In this document: positions 17,353 to 26,548 of the stretch, piece after piece | Numbering within the stretch: the first letter of the stretch is position 1 | Layout of the letters: every line of letters begins with the position of its first letter | Made by a program: the position numbers and the translations under genes | Notes under the pieces: model-generated | What the model was told of the DNA's origin: nothing | What the model saw: only the letters and a program-made list of their open reading frames with translations | The model's database searches: none | Assembly: GCA_965230345.1 (NCBI GenBank) | Contig: CBDDKR010000001.1 | Coordinates: 930,001-994,000 of the forward strand | Source: JADKBO01 sp965230345 | GTDB lineage: Bacteria > Bacteroidota > Bacteroidia > Chitinophagales > Saprospiraceae | Direction: 5' to 3' | DNA: 64,000 nt

Positions 17353-18342
17353 TTATACTTTGGCTAGCTCTGATTTTAGGTAATTGATCACATCAATTTC
17401 TATGGCATCTACACCTCTATATTCTGAAAGGTACCAACTAATCCAATCTCCAAGGTGCACAAAATATACGGATTTTTCCACAAGACTTTGACCCTTAGAA
17501 TAGATCTCGATGAGCGTATTACACTTAGATGAGATGATTTCTTTATTGATTTCTATTCGGACCACATTTCTTTTGAAGTCGTCTCTATTTCGCAGCAATA
17601 ATACTGCTATATCTGAATTTAAGTCTTTCCATCCAACCAATTCATTATGGTTCATTTCAGGGATTACATGATGCCAACAAAGAATTTTTGAATTCTCATT
17701 TAATTGTTGTCGTAATCGTATCGCTGTTGCTTCCATACGATCAGTCGTATATATTACAGGTTTTTTATCCTGAATGATCTCAGCAATTCGCTTGGCCTTG
17801 TTTTTAATTTCGTCTTGATCAAAATTAATTAGATCTGCTGCTGATTTTACATTTTTTATAAGATCCTCTTTGATGAAACCCAAATGATGCAATATATATA
17901 GTTGCTGTACGATACTATAGCCCAGACACGCTCTTGGTGAGGGAGATCCTTGAGGTACTTGTACGTAGTCGTAACCATTGGATTTAGCTTCTTCAATTAT
18001 TTTTCCTCCACTTGCTATACAAACTATTTTTGCGCCAGAACTCTTTGCTTTTTCTAATGAGGCCAAAGTTTCTTCGGTATTACCAGAGTATGAAGAAGCA
18101 ATAAAAAGAGTATTACGATCAATATATCCAGGGATGGTATAACCTTTTCCAACCAAATAGGGAATTGAAGCTTCTTCTTTTATCCATTCCTGAACAAAAT
18201 TTGCACCTATACCAGAACCACCTAATCCAGCTACATATGCTTTGTAAATAGGGAATTGATGAGCATTAATGGTAGCATTTTTACCAATTTCTATAGCTTC
18301 CAACAATTGTTTAGGAAATTCTTGAATAAGTGAATCCATCAT
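17353..18342 (-). CDS. Bifunctional phosphoglucose/phosphomannose isomerase (SIS domain)
   Basis: 329 residues. There are two SIS-fold halves: GLGGSGIGANFV and SSYSGNTEETLASLEKA bind the sugar phosphate, and EMNHNELVGW in the second half contains the catalytic Glu-His region of the PGI/PMI family. It interconverts fructose-6-phosphate with glucose-6-phosphate and mannose-6-phosphate in the cytoplasm. It is divergent from tpiA (186 bases between), placing two glycolytic isomerases back to back. Confidence 0.9.
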   Translation of the reverse strand: MMDSLIQEFPKQLLEAIEIGKNATINAHQFPIYKAYVAGLGGSGIGANFVQEWIKEEASIPYLVGKGYTIPGYIDRNTLFIASSYSGNTEETLASLEKAKSSGAKIVCIASGGKIIEEAKSNGYDYVQVPQGSPSPRACLGYSIVQQLYILHHLGFIKEDLIKNVKSAADLINFDQDEIKNKAKRIAEIIQDKKPVIYTTDRMEATAIRLRQQLNENSKILCWHHVIPEMNHNELVGWKDLNSDIAVLLLRNRDDFKRNVVRIEINKEIISSKCNTLIEIYSKGQSLVEKSVYFVHLGDWISWYLSEYRGVDAIEIDVINYLKSELAKV

Positions 18343-18368
18343 AATATTTAACTATTTACTTGTGTATA

Positions 18369-18376
18369 CAAATGTA
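18369..18376 (-). promoter_or_regulatory. -7 promoter element (minus strand TACATTTG)
   Basis: The plus-strand CAAATGTA is TACATTTG on the minus strand, matching TAnnTTTG, 26 bases upstream of the isomerase ATG. Confidence 0.55.
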
Positions 18377-18527
18377 ATAAAGATTTTAAGCATTACATAT
18401 TATTGTAATATTAATTATCTATATGCGTTGATGGTGTAATGCTCATGGATAAAAACCGAAAAAAATCAGATATTTCAAATGTTTTAGGCATTTTTGCAAA
18501 GCTTAGTTAAAAGATTAAATATTACAT

Positions 18528-19280
18528 ATGAGAAGGAAAGTTGTCGCGGGTAATTGGAAAATGAATTTGACCATTGAAGCTGGCGTAGAATTGGTCGAAA
18601 GTATAGTAAATGGATATTCGAATTCGGATGTGGAAGTTATTCTAGCTACACCTTATACTTATCTCCTTAAGATGAATGAGATTACCTCAACAAATTCCAA
18701 TATAAAGATTGCAGCCCAAAATTGTCATCATAAATCAAATGGTGCTTATACGGGAGAAGTTTCGGCGTCTATGTTGTCATCTATGAAGATTCCTTACGTG
18801 ATCATTGGTCATTCTGAAAGAAGGTCGATGAATGGTGAAACCGACACCATTTTATTAGAAAAACTAGAAAAGGCTTTGAATGAGCAGTTAAATCCAATTT
18901 TTTGTTGTGGAGAACCTTTAGAAATTAGGAAGAATAACGATCAGGTAAATTATGTGACAAAACAATTGGAAGAAACCATATTCAAACTTTCATCGGATCA
19001 AGTTAGACAGTTGATTTTGGCATATGAACCCATTTGGGCAATTGGCACAGGGGAGACTGCAAGTCCTGAACAGGCACAAGAAATTCATGCTGCAATCAGA
19101 TCAAGTTTGAGTAATCAATTTGGAGAAGAAATTGCCAATAGCATTCCAATTCTATATGGAGGATCAGTTAAACCCGAAAATGCCAAAGCTATATTTGCCA
19201 ATCCAGATGTAGATGGAGGGTTGGTTGGAGGAGCTTCATTGGATAAAGGAAAGTTTATTCAAATCATTGAATCATTTTAA
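18528..19280 (+). CDS. tpiA: Triosephosphate isomerase
   Basis: 250 residues. It interconverts dihydroxyacetone phosphate and glyceraldehyde-3-phosphate. The substrate-binding Asn9/Lys11 lie in AGNWKMN, the catalytic His in IGHSERR, and the catalytic Glu and phosphate loop in AYEPIWAIGTGETASPEQAQ. The C-terminal ILYGGSVKPENA and GGLVGGASL phosphate-binding elements are intact. An imperfect -7-like CATTTTTG lies upstream at about 18488. The next gene follows after 12 bases. Confidence 0.97.
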   Translation: MRRKVVAGNWKMNLTIEAGVELVESIVNGYSNSDVEVILATPYTYLLKMNEITSTNSNIKIAAQNCHHKSNGAYTGEVSASMLSSMKIPYVIIGHSERRSMNGETDTILLEKLEKALNEQLNPIFCCGEPLEIRKNNDQVNYVTKQLEETIFKLSSDQVRQLILAYEPIWAIGTGETASPEQAQEIHAAIRSSLSNQFGEEIANSIPILYGGSVKPENAKAIFANPDVDGGLVGGASLDKGKFIQIIESF

Positions 19281-19292
19281 TCTCTTCTTTGA

Positions 19293-20576
19293 TTGAATAC
19301 ATCTCGATTTATAGCGCATAAAATAGCATCAAGTCAATCGAAATCATTTACGAGTTCTATAGTTAAAATAGCGATTGCGTCGACTGCATTGAGTATTGCA
19401 GTAATGATTCTTTCGTCAGCTATATTGGAAGGATTTTCTAGAGAAATTCGAGCTAAAGTTTATGGGTTTTGGAGTAATATTCATGTTTCTGATACAAATG
19501 TCACTCGAAACTTTGATTTGAAGGCAATAGATATTTCATTGGATTATTATGACCAATTAAAATCAGTTGGACCCATTGAATACCGAGTTGTAGATGATGG
19601 AAATGATGAACATGAAATCTTCACAAAGACGAATGGTGGAATTTCTCATGTTCAGCCCTTTATCATAATGGCAGGCGTAGTAGAAACAAAATCGGCTCTA
19701 CAACCCATCCTTTATAAGGGAATTGATGATTCGTTTGATTGGTCTGCAATGAAAACGAATCTTGTGGAAGGAAGGTCCTTGGACTTATCCACAGAAAGCC
19801 CAGAAGTAGTAGTAAGTAAAAATATCGCGAATAGACTAAACCTTAAAGTCGATCAGAAAATTTTGGTTTCATTTATCAAAAATAAGAGTAAGATCAAGAG
19901 ACGAGTTCAAATCGCTGGAATATACAGTACAGGATTGGAAGAATATGATAGAAGAGTTATTTTAGGTCCCATGACCATTTTACAAGATATCTTAGATTGG
20001 GAAGATTCGGAAGTGAGTGGAATTGAAATTTTTGTGGATGACCCTGAGGATTCTAAAATATTTTCTGAGTATATATACGAGAATATTTTGCCTTTGCATA
20101 TGTATTGTGAAACGATTGAAGAAAAGTTTCCAAACATTTTTGAATGGCTAAAATTATTGGATTTGAATGGTGTAGTTATTTATCAATTGATGATAATCGT
20201 GGCTTTGATCAATATGATTACGGTAATTTTAATCCTCGTTTTAGAACGGACCAAAATGATAGGTATACTAAAATCCTTTGGAGGAAGTAATTGGTTGATA
20301 AAAAAGATTTTCTTATATCATGCTTTCTACATCATACTTAAGGGAATGTTTTGGGGAAATGTTATTGGACTCTCGTTGGCATTTCTGCAAAAGAGTTTTA
20401 ATATAATCAAGTTGGATGAAGAGAGTTACTATCTTGATACTGCTCCAATACACTTGGATTGGTTAAATATCCTATTAATCAATATCGGAACAATGGCTAT
20501 TATTCTATTTGCGTTATTGCTTCCATTGATTATAATTTCTAGAATTTCTCCCATTAAATCACTTCGATTTAATTAA
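19293..20576 (+). CDS. ABC transporter permease, FtsX/LolC-LolE type
   Basis: 427 residues. It has one N-terminal transmembrane segment, a periplasmic MacB-like domain (about 55-280), and three C-terminal transmembrane helices with the conserved loop LVLERTKMIGILKSFGGSNWLIKKIF. This is the layout of LolC/E permeases that release lipoproteins from the inner membrane. No ATPase gene is adjacent. The start is TTG at 19293, since the next in-frame Met is residue 38 inside the first helix. It lies 12 bases after tpiA and 10 before the HExxH protein gene. Confidence 0.88.
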   Translation: MNTSRFIAHKIASSQSKSFTSSIVKIAIASTALSIAVMILSSAILEGFSREIRAKVYGFWSNIHVSDTNVTRNFDLKAIDISLDYYDQLKSVGPIEYRVVDDGNDEHEIFTKTNGGISHVQPFIIMAGVVETKSALQPILYKGIDDSFDWSAMKTNLVEGRSLDLSTESPEVVVSKNIANRLNLKVDQKILVSFIKNKSKIKRRVQIAGIYSTGLEEYDRRVILGPMTILQDILDWEDSEVSGIEIFVDDPEDSKIFSEYIYENILPLHMYCETIEEKFPNIFEWLKLLDLNGVVIYQLMIIVALINMITVILILVLERTKMIGILKSFGGSNWLIKKIFLYHAFYIILKGMFWGNVIGLSLAFLQKSFNIIKLDEESYYLDTAPIHLDWLNILLINIGTMAIILFALLLPLIIISRISPIKSLRFN

Positions 20577-20586
20577 ACAATTAGGT

Positions 20587-21285
20587 ATGAGGATGAAATC
20601 TATCTGGCCACAGGTAAGTCGCATTTTTATTCTTTTACCTATACGACTTAAACGATTGTTTGCCCATTTGTTCTTTATTTCAATTAACCAAAAAATCAAA
20701 GTCAATAGTGTTGTAGAGTGGTGGACTGATCTATTGATTTATGTTATTGAATGGACTGGGTTGTTTGAAGTTTGGACTGTTATACTGCATTTTTTCAAAG
20801 GTGGTATTAGGGATTTTGATATCTACGAATTGACTCTTTTAAACGAAGTATTTGGTCCTTCAATTGATTTGTCCAACATTAGAATTAATGACTCTGCCCA
20901 ACTTTTTACAAAGAGTTATGCAATAGCATATGTTACTGGCTTTGTCATTAATTATGACAGTTCTATATCAGATAAGGTCTTGGTTCATGAAGTCGTTCAT
21001 TGTTTGCAATATCAAAAATTTGGATTGGTTTATAGTAGTAGAGCGCTTTTGGCTCAAAGGAGTGCGGAGGGGTATAGTTATGGCGGATACATGGGGTTGA
21101 ATGATGCCATTGAAAATGGAAAGAATTTTTTGGGTTTTAATTTCGAACAACAAGCACAAATTATAGAAGATTATTTTGAGGTTAGAAATAGGCCTGACCT
21201 AGCTCTAAATCCTCTACTTATTCGGGTGTACAATCATTACTTTAATCAGATGATTTCTACATTTCAAAAGAAAGTCATGGACTAG
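20587..21285 (+). CDS. HExxH-containing protein of unknown function
   Basis: 232 residues. The N-terminal part has hydrophobic stretches (RIFILLPIRL, LLIYVIEWTGLFEVWTVIL) that could be membrane-associated. A zinc-protease-like HEVVH spans residues 134-138 within DKVLVHEVVHCLQYQKFG, with a downstream AEGYSYGGY. A single HExxH does not prove protease activity, but the sequence context (helix followed by a Tyr-rich loop) resembles DUF4157-type putative peptidases. No family is claimed. It follows the LolE-type permease by 10 bases, so they are probably co-transcribed. Confidence 0.65.
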   Translation: MRMKSIWPQVSRIFILLPIRLKRLFAHLFFISINQKIKVNSVVEWWTDLLIYVIEWTGLFEVWTVILHFFKGGIRDFDIYELTLLNEVFGPSIDLSNIRINDSAQLFTKSYAIAYVTGFVINYDSSISDKVLVHEVVHCLQYQKFGLVYSSRALLAQRSAEGYSYGGYMGLNDAIENGKNFLGFNFEQQAQIIEDYFEVRNRPDLALNPLLIRVYNHYFNQMISTFQKKVMD

Positions 21286-21350
21286 TTAATCTTTTTAAGC
21301 ATTTTCGTGTTTCGATTTTAACAATTTATTACGAAGTGATTTTGTAACAA

Positions 21351-21372
21351 AAAAGACTTTATAAAGTCTTTT
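21351..21372. terminator. Palindromic terminator-like hairpin
   Basis: AAAAGACTTTA is followed directly by its exact reverse complement, a 22-bp perfect palindrome ending in TTTT and then ATAT. It sits 65 bases after the HExxH gene and 50 bases before the beta-barrel gene. It is best read as a factor-independent terminator, with an operator as the alternative. Confidence 0.55.
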
Positions 21373-21422
21373 ATATCAAATTACTGATTGAATAAATTTG
21401 ATAATACATTAAAAATAAAACG

Positions 21423-22136
21423 ATGAAGATTAAAGCAATTTTACTTTTTACGATGTTTTCTTTCACAGGACTATTTGCGCAGGAAGAGGATATAGAACTG
21501 GAATATAAGGGTGATTTTACTCCTAATGTAAATTTGAGTGATAAGGTAATGAGCTCATTGGATGGTTTCGCCTTTGTATTTGGCTGGGGAATTAATTCTA
21601 TGACTCATGAGGATGGTCAGGCAATGGATCATAAGTTATGGGGATCTAGTAATTGGGAAGTTGGTTTTGTTAATAAAAGACAGCTTGGAAAAAGTCGTTC
21701 TAGATTGGTTTATGGATTAACATTGAGTACAAATTATTTTAAACTTGATGATTTGGACATAAACAATGCAGCGAATGATAATGGTTATATTTTAACAGAA
21801 GATAATAGTTTTGATAAAGTTAGGTTGGGAGTTAGATACTTACAAGTTCCTTTAGGCATAGGCATAAGAATATTAAAGAAAGCAGAGGTATTTATCGGTG
21901 GTCATGCCGGATTAAAAGTTAAAGGATATACTAAAAAAGAATTTAACTCATTAAATGATGAAGAAGTTGAGTCTCAACACAGGGCAAGTTTTGGATTGAA
22001 TAAGTTTAACTATGGTGCTGACCTTTCATTATCTATCGCAAATATAAGATTATATGGTCGTTTTGATTTTAATCCTCTTTTTGAGAATGGTCCCAAGTAT
22101 AATGTATACTCATTTGGATTGAGATACGGGTATTAA
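21423..22136 (+). CDS. Outer-membrane beta-barrel protein
   Basis: 237 residues with a signal peptide (1-20, ending LFAQ). The mature protein has alternating hydrophobic beta strands (RSRLVYGLTLSTNYFKL, VRLGVRYLQVPLGIGIRI, AEVFIGGHAGLKVKGYT) and ends YNVYSFGLRYGY, with an aromatic C-terminal strand typical of PorT/OmpA-like small barrels. No plug or OmpA domain is seen. Function is unknown. It stands alone between the palindrome at 21351 and the following acetyltransferase gene. Confidence 0.78.
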   Translation: MKIKAILLFTMFSFTGLFAQEEDIELEYKGDFTPNVNLSDKVMSSLDGFAFVFGWGINSMTHEDGQAMDHKLWGSSNWEVGFVNKRQLGKSRSRLVYGLTLSTNYFKLDDLDINNAANDNGYILTEDNSFDKVRLGVRYLQVPLGIGIRILKKAEVFIGGHAGLKVKGYTKKEFNSLNDEEVESQHRASFGLNKFNYGADLSLSIANIRLYGRFDFNPLFENGPKYNVYSFGLRYGY

Positions 22137-22184
22137 GATCAATAATTTAACCATACTTATTAAAAAACTATAATCAAGGCGCCT

Positions 22185-23324
22185 TTGTCATTATCATTTG
22201 AATTTAGCGAATCCATTCAGAGTGTGTGGAGTGATTGGGAAAGAATGAGTGACAAAGACGTCTTTCTAGGATTAGGCTTTCATAGAGCAATAGAAAATTC
22301 TCCTCCTAGCGGAATTAGACCATTTTACTGTACGATAAAAGAGGGAAAAAGACTTATCGGAATCTGTTATTTCCAGTTGAAATATCTTAGACTTAGTGAG
22401 TCCCTCCGTGTTTCTGATGGAAAGAAGCTTACAGATTCTGTAAAACGTTGTATGGTGAATCGAATAAATATTCACAGCTTGGTATGTGGCAATACAATGG
22501 TGACTGGGCAGTATGGATTTAGATTTTTATCAGAGTATGATCATCAACAAAAATTTGATCTTGTTAAATCTGCGACAAATGAGCTGATTCAAAAGCTGAA
22601 TAAAGAAGAGAATATTAAAGTTAAGTGCGTTCTATTTAAGGATTATTTCCCACACCAACTGCCTGAAGAAAAGATACAATCATATACAAAATTCAAAGTT
22701 CAGCCAAGTATGATTTTTAATGTCGATCCTGAGTGGAAGGATACGAATGATTATACTAATGCGATGAAAAAGAAATACAGGACACGTTTTAAACGCGCAA
22801 GGAAAAAGAAAGGTGAAATTGAGACAAGAGAATTGAGCGTATCTGATATTGAAAGACATTTAGATAGAATAAATGAGCTGTATCGATATGTGTCTGATCA
22901 AGCCAATTTTAATTTGTTCGTGCTAGACCAGAAGTACTTTTTAGAACTTAAGAAACACTTACAGGATGATATTATCATTAACGGATATTTCCTAAATGAA
23001 AAACTTGTGGGTTTTTATACCACTATCTTGAACCAATCCAATTTGGATGCACATTTTTTAGGTTATGACAAAGACATAAATAAAGAAGCTCAATTGTATC
23101 TGAATATGCTTTACGATATGGTTGAAATTGGTATTCAGCGGCAAGTAAATAAAATATTTATGTCAAGGACTGCCTTGGAAATAAAAAGTTCTGTTGGAGC
23201 AAAAGATTTTGAAATGTTTTGCTGCATTAATTACCAAGACAAATGGATCAATAACTTAATACCATCTATCCTAAATAATTTGGTTCCAGACCATTCGTGG
23301 GTGCCAAGAAACCCTTTTAATTAG
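22185..23324 (+). CDS. GNAT/FemAB-like acetyltransferase
   Basis: 379 residues, cytoplasmic. The C-terminal half matches the BioF2/FemAB-like acetyltransferase (Acetyltransf_6) pattern: YTNAMKKKYRTRFKRARKKK, LYRYVSDQANFNLFVLDQKYF, NGYFLNEKLVGFYTTIL and the final YDMVEIGIQRQVNKIFMSRTALEIKSSVGA. Substrates in this group include amino-acyl chains of cell wall and lipids. The start is TTG at 22185; the next Met is residue 21. It is convergent with the TPR gene (10-base gap). Confidence 0.8.
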   Translation: MSLSFEFSESIQSVWSDWERMSDKDVFLGLGFHRAIENSPPSGIRPFYCTIKEGKRLIGICYFQLKYLRLSESLRVSDGKKLTDSVKRCMVNRINIHSLVCGNTMVTGQYGFRFLSEYDHQQKFDLVKSATNELIQKLNKEENIKVKCVLFKDYFPHQLPEEKIQSYTKFKVQPSMIFNVDPEWKDTNDYTNAMKKKYRTRFKRARKKKGEIETRELSVSDIERHLDRINELYRYVSDQANFNLFVLDQKYFLELKKHLQDDIIINGYFLNEKLVGFYTTILNQSNLDAHFLGYDKDINKEAQLYLNMLYDMVEIGIQRQVNKIFMSRTALEIKSSVGAKDFEMFCCINYQDKWINNLIPSILNNLVPDHSWVPRNPFN

Positions 23325-23334
23325 AGATTTTCTT

Positions 23335-24369
23335 TTACTGATTTAATGTTTGGAGTAGTTCTTTTGCTTTTTCATAATCACCATTAAGATTTATGGCATT
23401 TTGGGCATGAACTTTAGCTGTTTCAACGTCACCTTCTAACATGTTGATATAACCCAGGTAGTATTGTGCAACAGGATTGAGTTTTTGTTGAGAAGCCAAA
23501 ATTTCAAATTGCTCCTTAGCAAGTGCCAATTCATCTTGTTCGATCCTTAGGATTCCAGCATTTAAATATGCATCACCATAATACTTATCAATGGTATTCA
23601 TGTTCTTATATACTTCTAGAGCCGCTTCAATTTCGTTGTTATTTTGAAGGTAATAGGCGTAAGAATGCAATGCATTCAAATTGTTTGGCGCAACCCTAGT
23701 AGCAGTCTCAAGATAGTCCTTTGCCTTTTTGCTTCCTCTGCTTTCCAGAATCTCAGCTAGTACCAGCCATGCATCTACTAATTTAGAATCAAACTCTGTG
23801 GCAGTTTGCAAAGCATTCATCGCTCTTGTTGTATCTCCCAATTCTCTAAAGTTAAGCCCTAGCATAAAATAGGCTTCTGCATTTTGTTGGTCTAATCTAA
23901 ATATGTCATTTAGTACTCCAACGGATTTTTCATATTGCTCAATGATATAATGGGTCTCAGCCAATTTTAACTTTGTAGGAATACGTTCTCTAAACAAGTT
24001 GTGTGCAACCAACATAGTTTGTAGACTCTTACTAGAATTATTGCTGTCCATGAAAACATCAGATAAGAGATGGTAATATTTAGGTTTAAGAGAATCAACT
24101 GTGATGGCAACACGTAGATCTTCAATGGCTTCATTGAACATGTTGTTTGCACTCAATGCTTCAGCCCTCCGAAATCTTAGTTCAGGATCCAAACCATTTT
24201 TACTGATTTCTTTTGAAAGAAAGTCAATCTCAGTATTACCTGTTTGCACCATATTGTTGTTGATCTCCGAATCAACCTTTGTGTCAGCATTATCATTTTT
24301 ACATGCTATTATAGAGCAGATTGTAAGGATTAATGCACTAAATAAGAAATAGTTGAATATGTTTTTCAT
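23335..24369 (-). CDS. TPR-repeat lipoprotein
   Basis: 344 residues. The lipoprotein signal ends SIIACKND (Cys23). About seven tetratricopeptide repeats fill residues 55-340, for example PELRFRRAEALSANNMFNEA, AEAYFMLGLNFRELGDTTRA and PVAQYYLGYINMLEGDVETA. It probably scaffolds other envelope proteins. It follows the VWA membrane protein gene by 11 bases and is the last gene of the minus-strand ccmB-ccmC-VWA-TPR run. Confidence 0.88.
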   Translation of the reverse strand: MKNIFNYFLFSALILTICSIIACKNDNADTKVDSEINNNMVQTGNTEIDFLSKEISKNGLDPELRFRRAEALSANNMFNEAIEDLRVAITVDSLKPKYYHLLSDVFMDSNNSSKSLQTMLVAHNLFRERIPTKLKLAETHYIIEQYEKSVGVLNDIFRLDQQNAEAYFMLGLNFRELGDTTRAMNALQTATEFDSKLVDAWLVLAEILESRGSKKAKDYLETATRVAPNNLNALHSYAYYLQNNNEIEAALEVYKNMNTIDKYYGDAYLNAGILRIEQDELALAKEQFEILASQQKLNPVAQYYLGYINMLEGDVETAKVHAQNAINLNGDYEKAKELLQTLNQ

Positions 24370-24380
24370 ATTATTTTAGT

Positions 24381-26486
24381 CTAATAATTACCCCAATAAC
24401 GTCTCAAAAACCACTCTATTGACAAGAGTAAAAGGATTATCAAAAACATCCATTTCCAGTGGAGTAAAGACTCAGTCGAATTAGATGTAAAGATTATAGG
24501 TTTCATGTTCTCATTTCGAAGAATTTGTTCTTTTAAATCTTCAATAGAATGAACATCATACATTTTTCCGTTGTATTTATCACTTAGAGCTGATAATAGG
24601 TTTTTGTCAGCACGAAGATTATATTGCTCGAGTTGCACATCGCTAATTGAAAATTGACCTGAGCTAGTCAGTCTCTCATTGTTAAAATTAACGGATGCTT
24701 TATAGGTATAGATTCCATTTTCTAATTTCCCACAATTAAGAGAATAGTAATTGCTAATCTTTGAAAAAGTGAATGGATATTCTTTCTGATCTTGATTGTA
24801 TATCGAAATTTCGACATCTGGTTCATTGATTAATTCAAATGAATTGTTGTAAAGCTGTGCATCAAATATGATGTTTTCGCTTTCCAGAAAATTTCTTTTT
24901 GCAATATTAACTCTAAAGCGACGCTTATCATTTTTTACAGTCAAATATTGTATCAATTGACCAATGAAGGTGTTAAATCGATCAAAAGATTGAGTTTCTT
25001 GAAAATCGTAAAATCTCCATTTCCATATTCCTTCAGCATTCCAAACACCTGATTTTATTCCACTGATGTCGGAAAAAGACAATAAAGGATAGTTGGTCTT
25101 AATCTTTTTAATCTTTTGATAGAGTAGAGGTGAGGACAGGTTTTCCTCATTGTAAGACCCAAAAGTACTTTTTAGAGGAGGTACAGCATTCAAAAACTTT
25201 TTGAGATCTTCAGATAAGTCAAATAACTTAAATTGATTATTGATCGCGGGCTGTATATCTTCTAAAGAATTCGAATTGCCATTATACTTAGTAATGGTTT
25301 GTATATTGTTCAATTTAAAGAGATTGGTATTGGCACCAGCTATATACAAACGTGGTGTTTTTAGCCTATCGAGGTTTTTGACAATAGTGGATAAATCATT
25401 GTGTTCAGAAGGTAGGTTGTGTAAAATAACCAGGTCAATATCCTTCCAGATGACATCCTTTGTATCTCCAATGAAACGGGTATCTACTTCATAGTTTTTA
25501 TTATTCGTAATGGATTGATTAAGTGCTGATAGATCTGGATGAGGAGCATCAGCAAGAATCAAAATGCTTTGCTTTGCATCCAAAACTTCAACGAATATAT
25601 CTCGGACATTATTGGTCAATGTAGTTTCTCCTTCGATTTCAGTCACATTTATTCTAAAATGCATGATCCCAGAATTTTCTGCTTTTAATTCGAAAGAATG
25701 CGTGAGAAATTCGTTATTCGAATTGATATTCAGTCGCGTAGAATTTAATCTTGTTGATTTATTTCCGTTTACTTTGGATACGGATAATTGTGTGTTTTTC
25801 AGAGCACATTGCTTAGCGTCTATTTGTACTTCTATTACAAATTTATCTTCTAGATACGCAATCTTATTATGCAGTACATTTTGAATAGATATATCTCTTC
25901 GAATGCTGGTGTCTCCAAGTAATATGGTGTTTAGAGGAGCCTTAATTCTTAACTTTTGGTAAAGTGGATTTTTACCTTGATTATAAATTCCATCACTGGA
26001 GAGTATTACAGAACCTATATTTTGATCGGCATAATTATCATCTAAGTAATGAATCGCTTGTGCAAGATTACTTCCTAAGGAATTAGTACTATCCAACGGA
26101 TTTAATGAAACATTAGAACCAAAATTTAAGCGAATTATGTCATATTTTTCTCCTAATTCTTCATTCAATCTTTCAATGCCTTGATTGTATATTAATAACT
26201 CTTCTTTGGACGTTGCATATGAAACTGAAGTACTTTTATCCTCAAGAATAATAACCTTGGGATCTTTGGTCTCTTCTTTTTGTTTCTTCAATAATGGTTG
26301 AAGCAATAAGAATGCAATTAGTGATGAAGACAAAAACCTTAATAATGCTAATCCATAAATGGCATATCTTGGGGATGATTCAAATTTATTTTCTCTATAG
26401 TATAAGATGGCTGTATAGACTATACCAAGCGCTAGGCACAATAAGATATACCAAGATGGATATTGTATAGAAATGTTTTGTAACAC
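24381..26486 (-). CDS. VWA-like membrane protein (BatA/aerotolerance-like layout)
   Basis: 701 residues. Two N-terminal transmembrane helices (about 13-30 and 46-66) precede a von Willebrand A-like domain with a full MIDAS start DKSTS (Asp83, Ser85, Ser87) and a later LSSDGIYNQG. Then come beta-rich domains, a second Rossmann-like segment (ILILADAPHPDLSALNQSI) and a C-terminal transmembrane helix near 680-697. This layout is common in Bacteroidota proteins placed near Bat or MoxR genes, but none is next to it. A signalling or assembly role at the membrane is inferred. A 62-base gap separates it from ccmC. Confidence 0.75.
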   Translation of the reverse strand: MLQNISIQYPSWYILLCLALGIVYTAILYYRENKFESSPRYAIYGLALLRFLSSSLIAFLLLQPLLKKQKEETKDPKVIILEDKSTSVSYATSKEELLIYNQGIERLNEELGEKYDIIRLNFGSNVSLNPLDSTNSLGSNLAQAIHYLDDNYADQNIGSVILSSDGIYNQGKNPLYQKLRIKAPLNTILLGDTSIRRDISIQNVLHNKIAYLEDKFVIEVQIDAKQCALKNTQLSVSKVNGNKSTRLNSTRLNINSNNEFLTHSFELKAENSGIMHFRINVTEIEGETTLTNNVRDIFVEVLDAKQSILILADAPHPDLSALNQSITNNKNYEVDTRFIGDTKDVIWKDIDLVILHNLPSEHNDLSTIVKNLDRLKTPRLYIAGANTNLFKLNNIQTITKYNGNSNSLEDIQPAINNQFKLFDLSEDLKKFLNAVPPLKSTFGSYNEENLSSPLLYQKIKKIKTNYPLLSFSDISGIKSGVWNAEGIWKWRFYDFQETQSFDRFNTFIGQLIQYLTVKNDKRRFRVNIAKRNFLESENIIFDAQLYNNSFELINEPDVEISIYNQDQKEYPFTFSKISNYYSLNCGKLENGIYTYKASVNFNNERLTSSGQFSISDVQLEQYNLRADKNLLSALSDKYNGKMYDVHSIEDLKEQILRNENMKPIIFTSNSTESLLHWKWMFLIILLLLSIEWFLRRYWGNY

Positions 26487-26548
26487 TAACTAATAATTTA
26501 TATTAATTGATTTTAAAATAAAAGATACAATATTAGAGAATTATAACC

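Noticed and set aside
20550..20575. AAATCACTTC, identical to one end of the repeat family
   Set aside because: It encodes the conserved C-terminal residues of the permease, has no matching partner end nearby, and is explained by coding sequence.
21330..21345. GAAGTGATTT like the repeat's left end
   Set aside because: No right end within 250 bases and no similarity to the interior; judged a chance match in AT-rich DNA.
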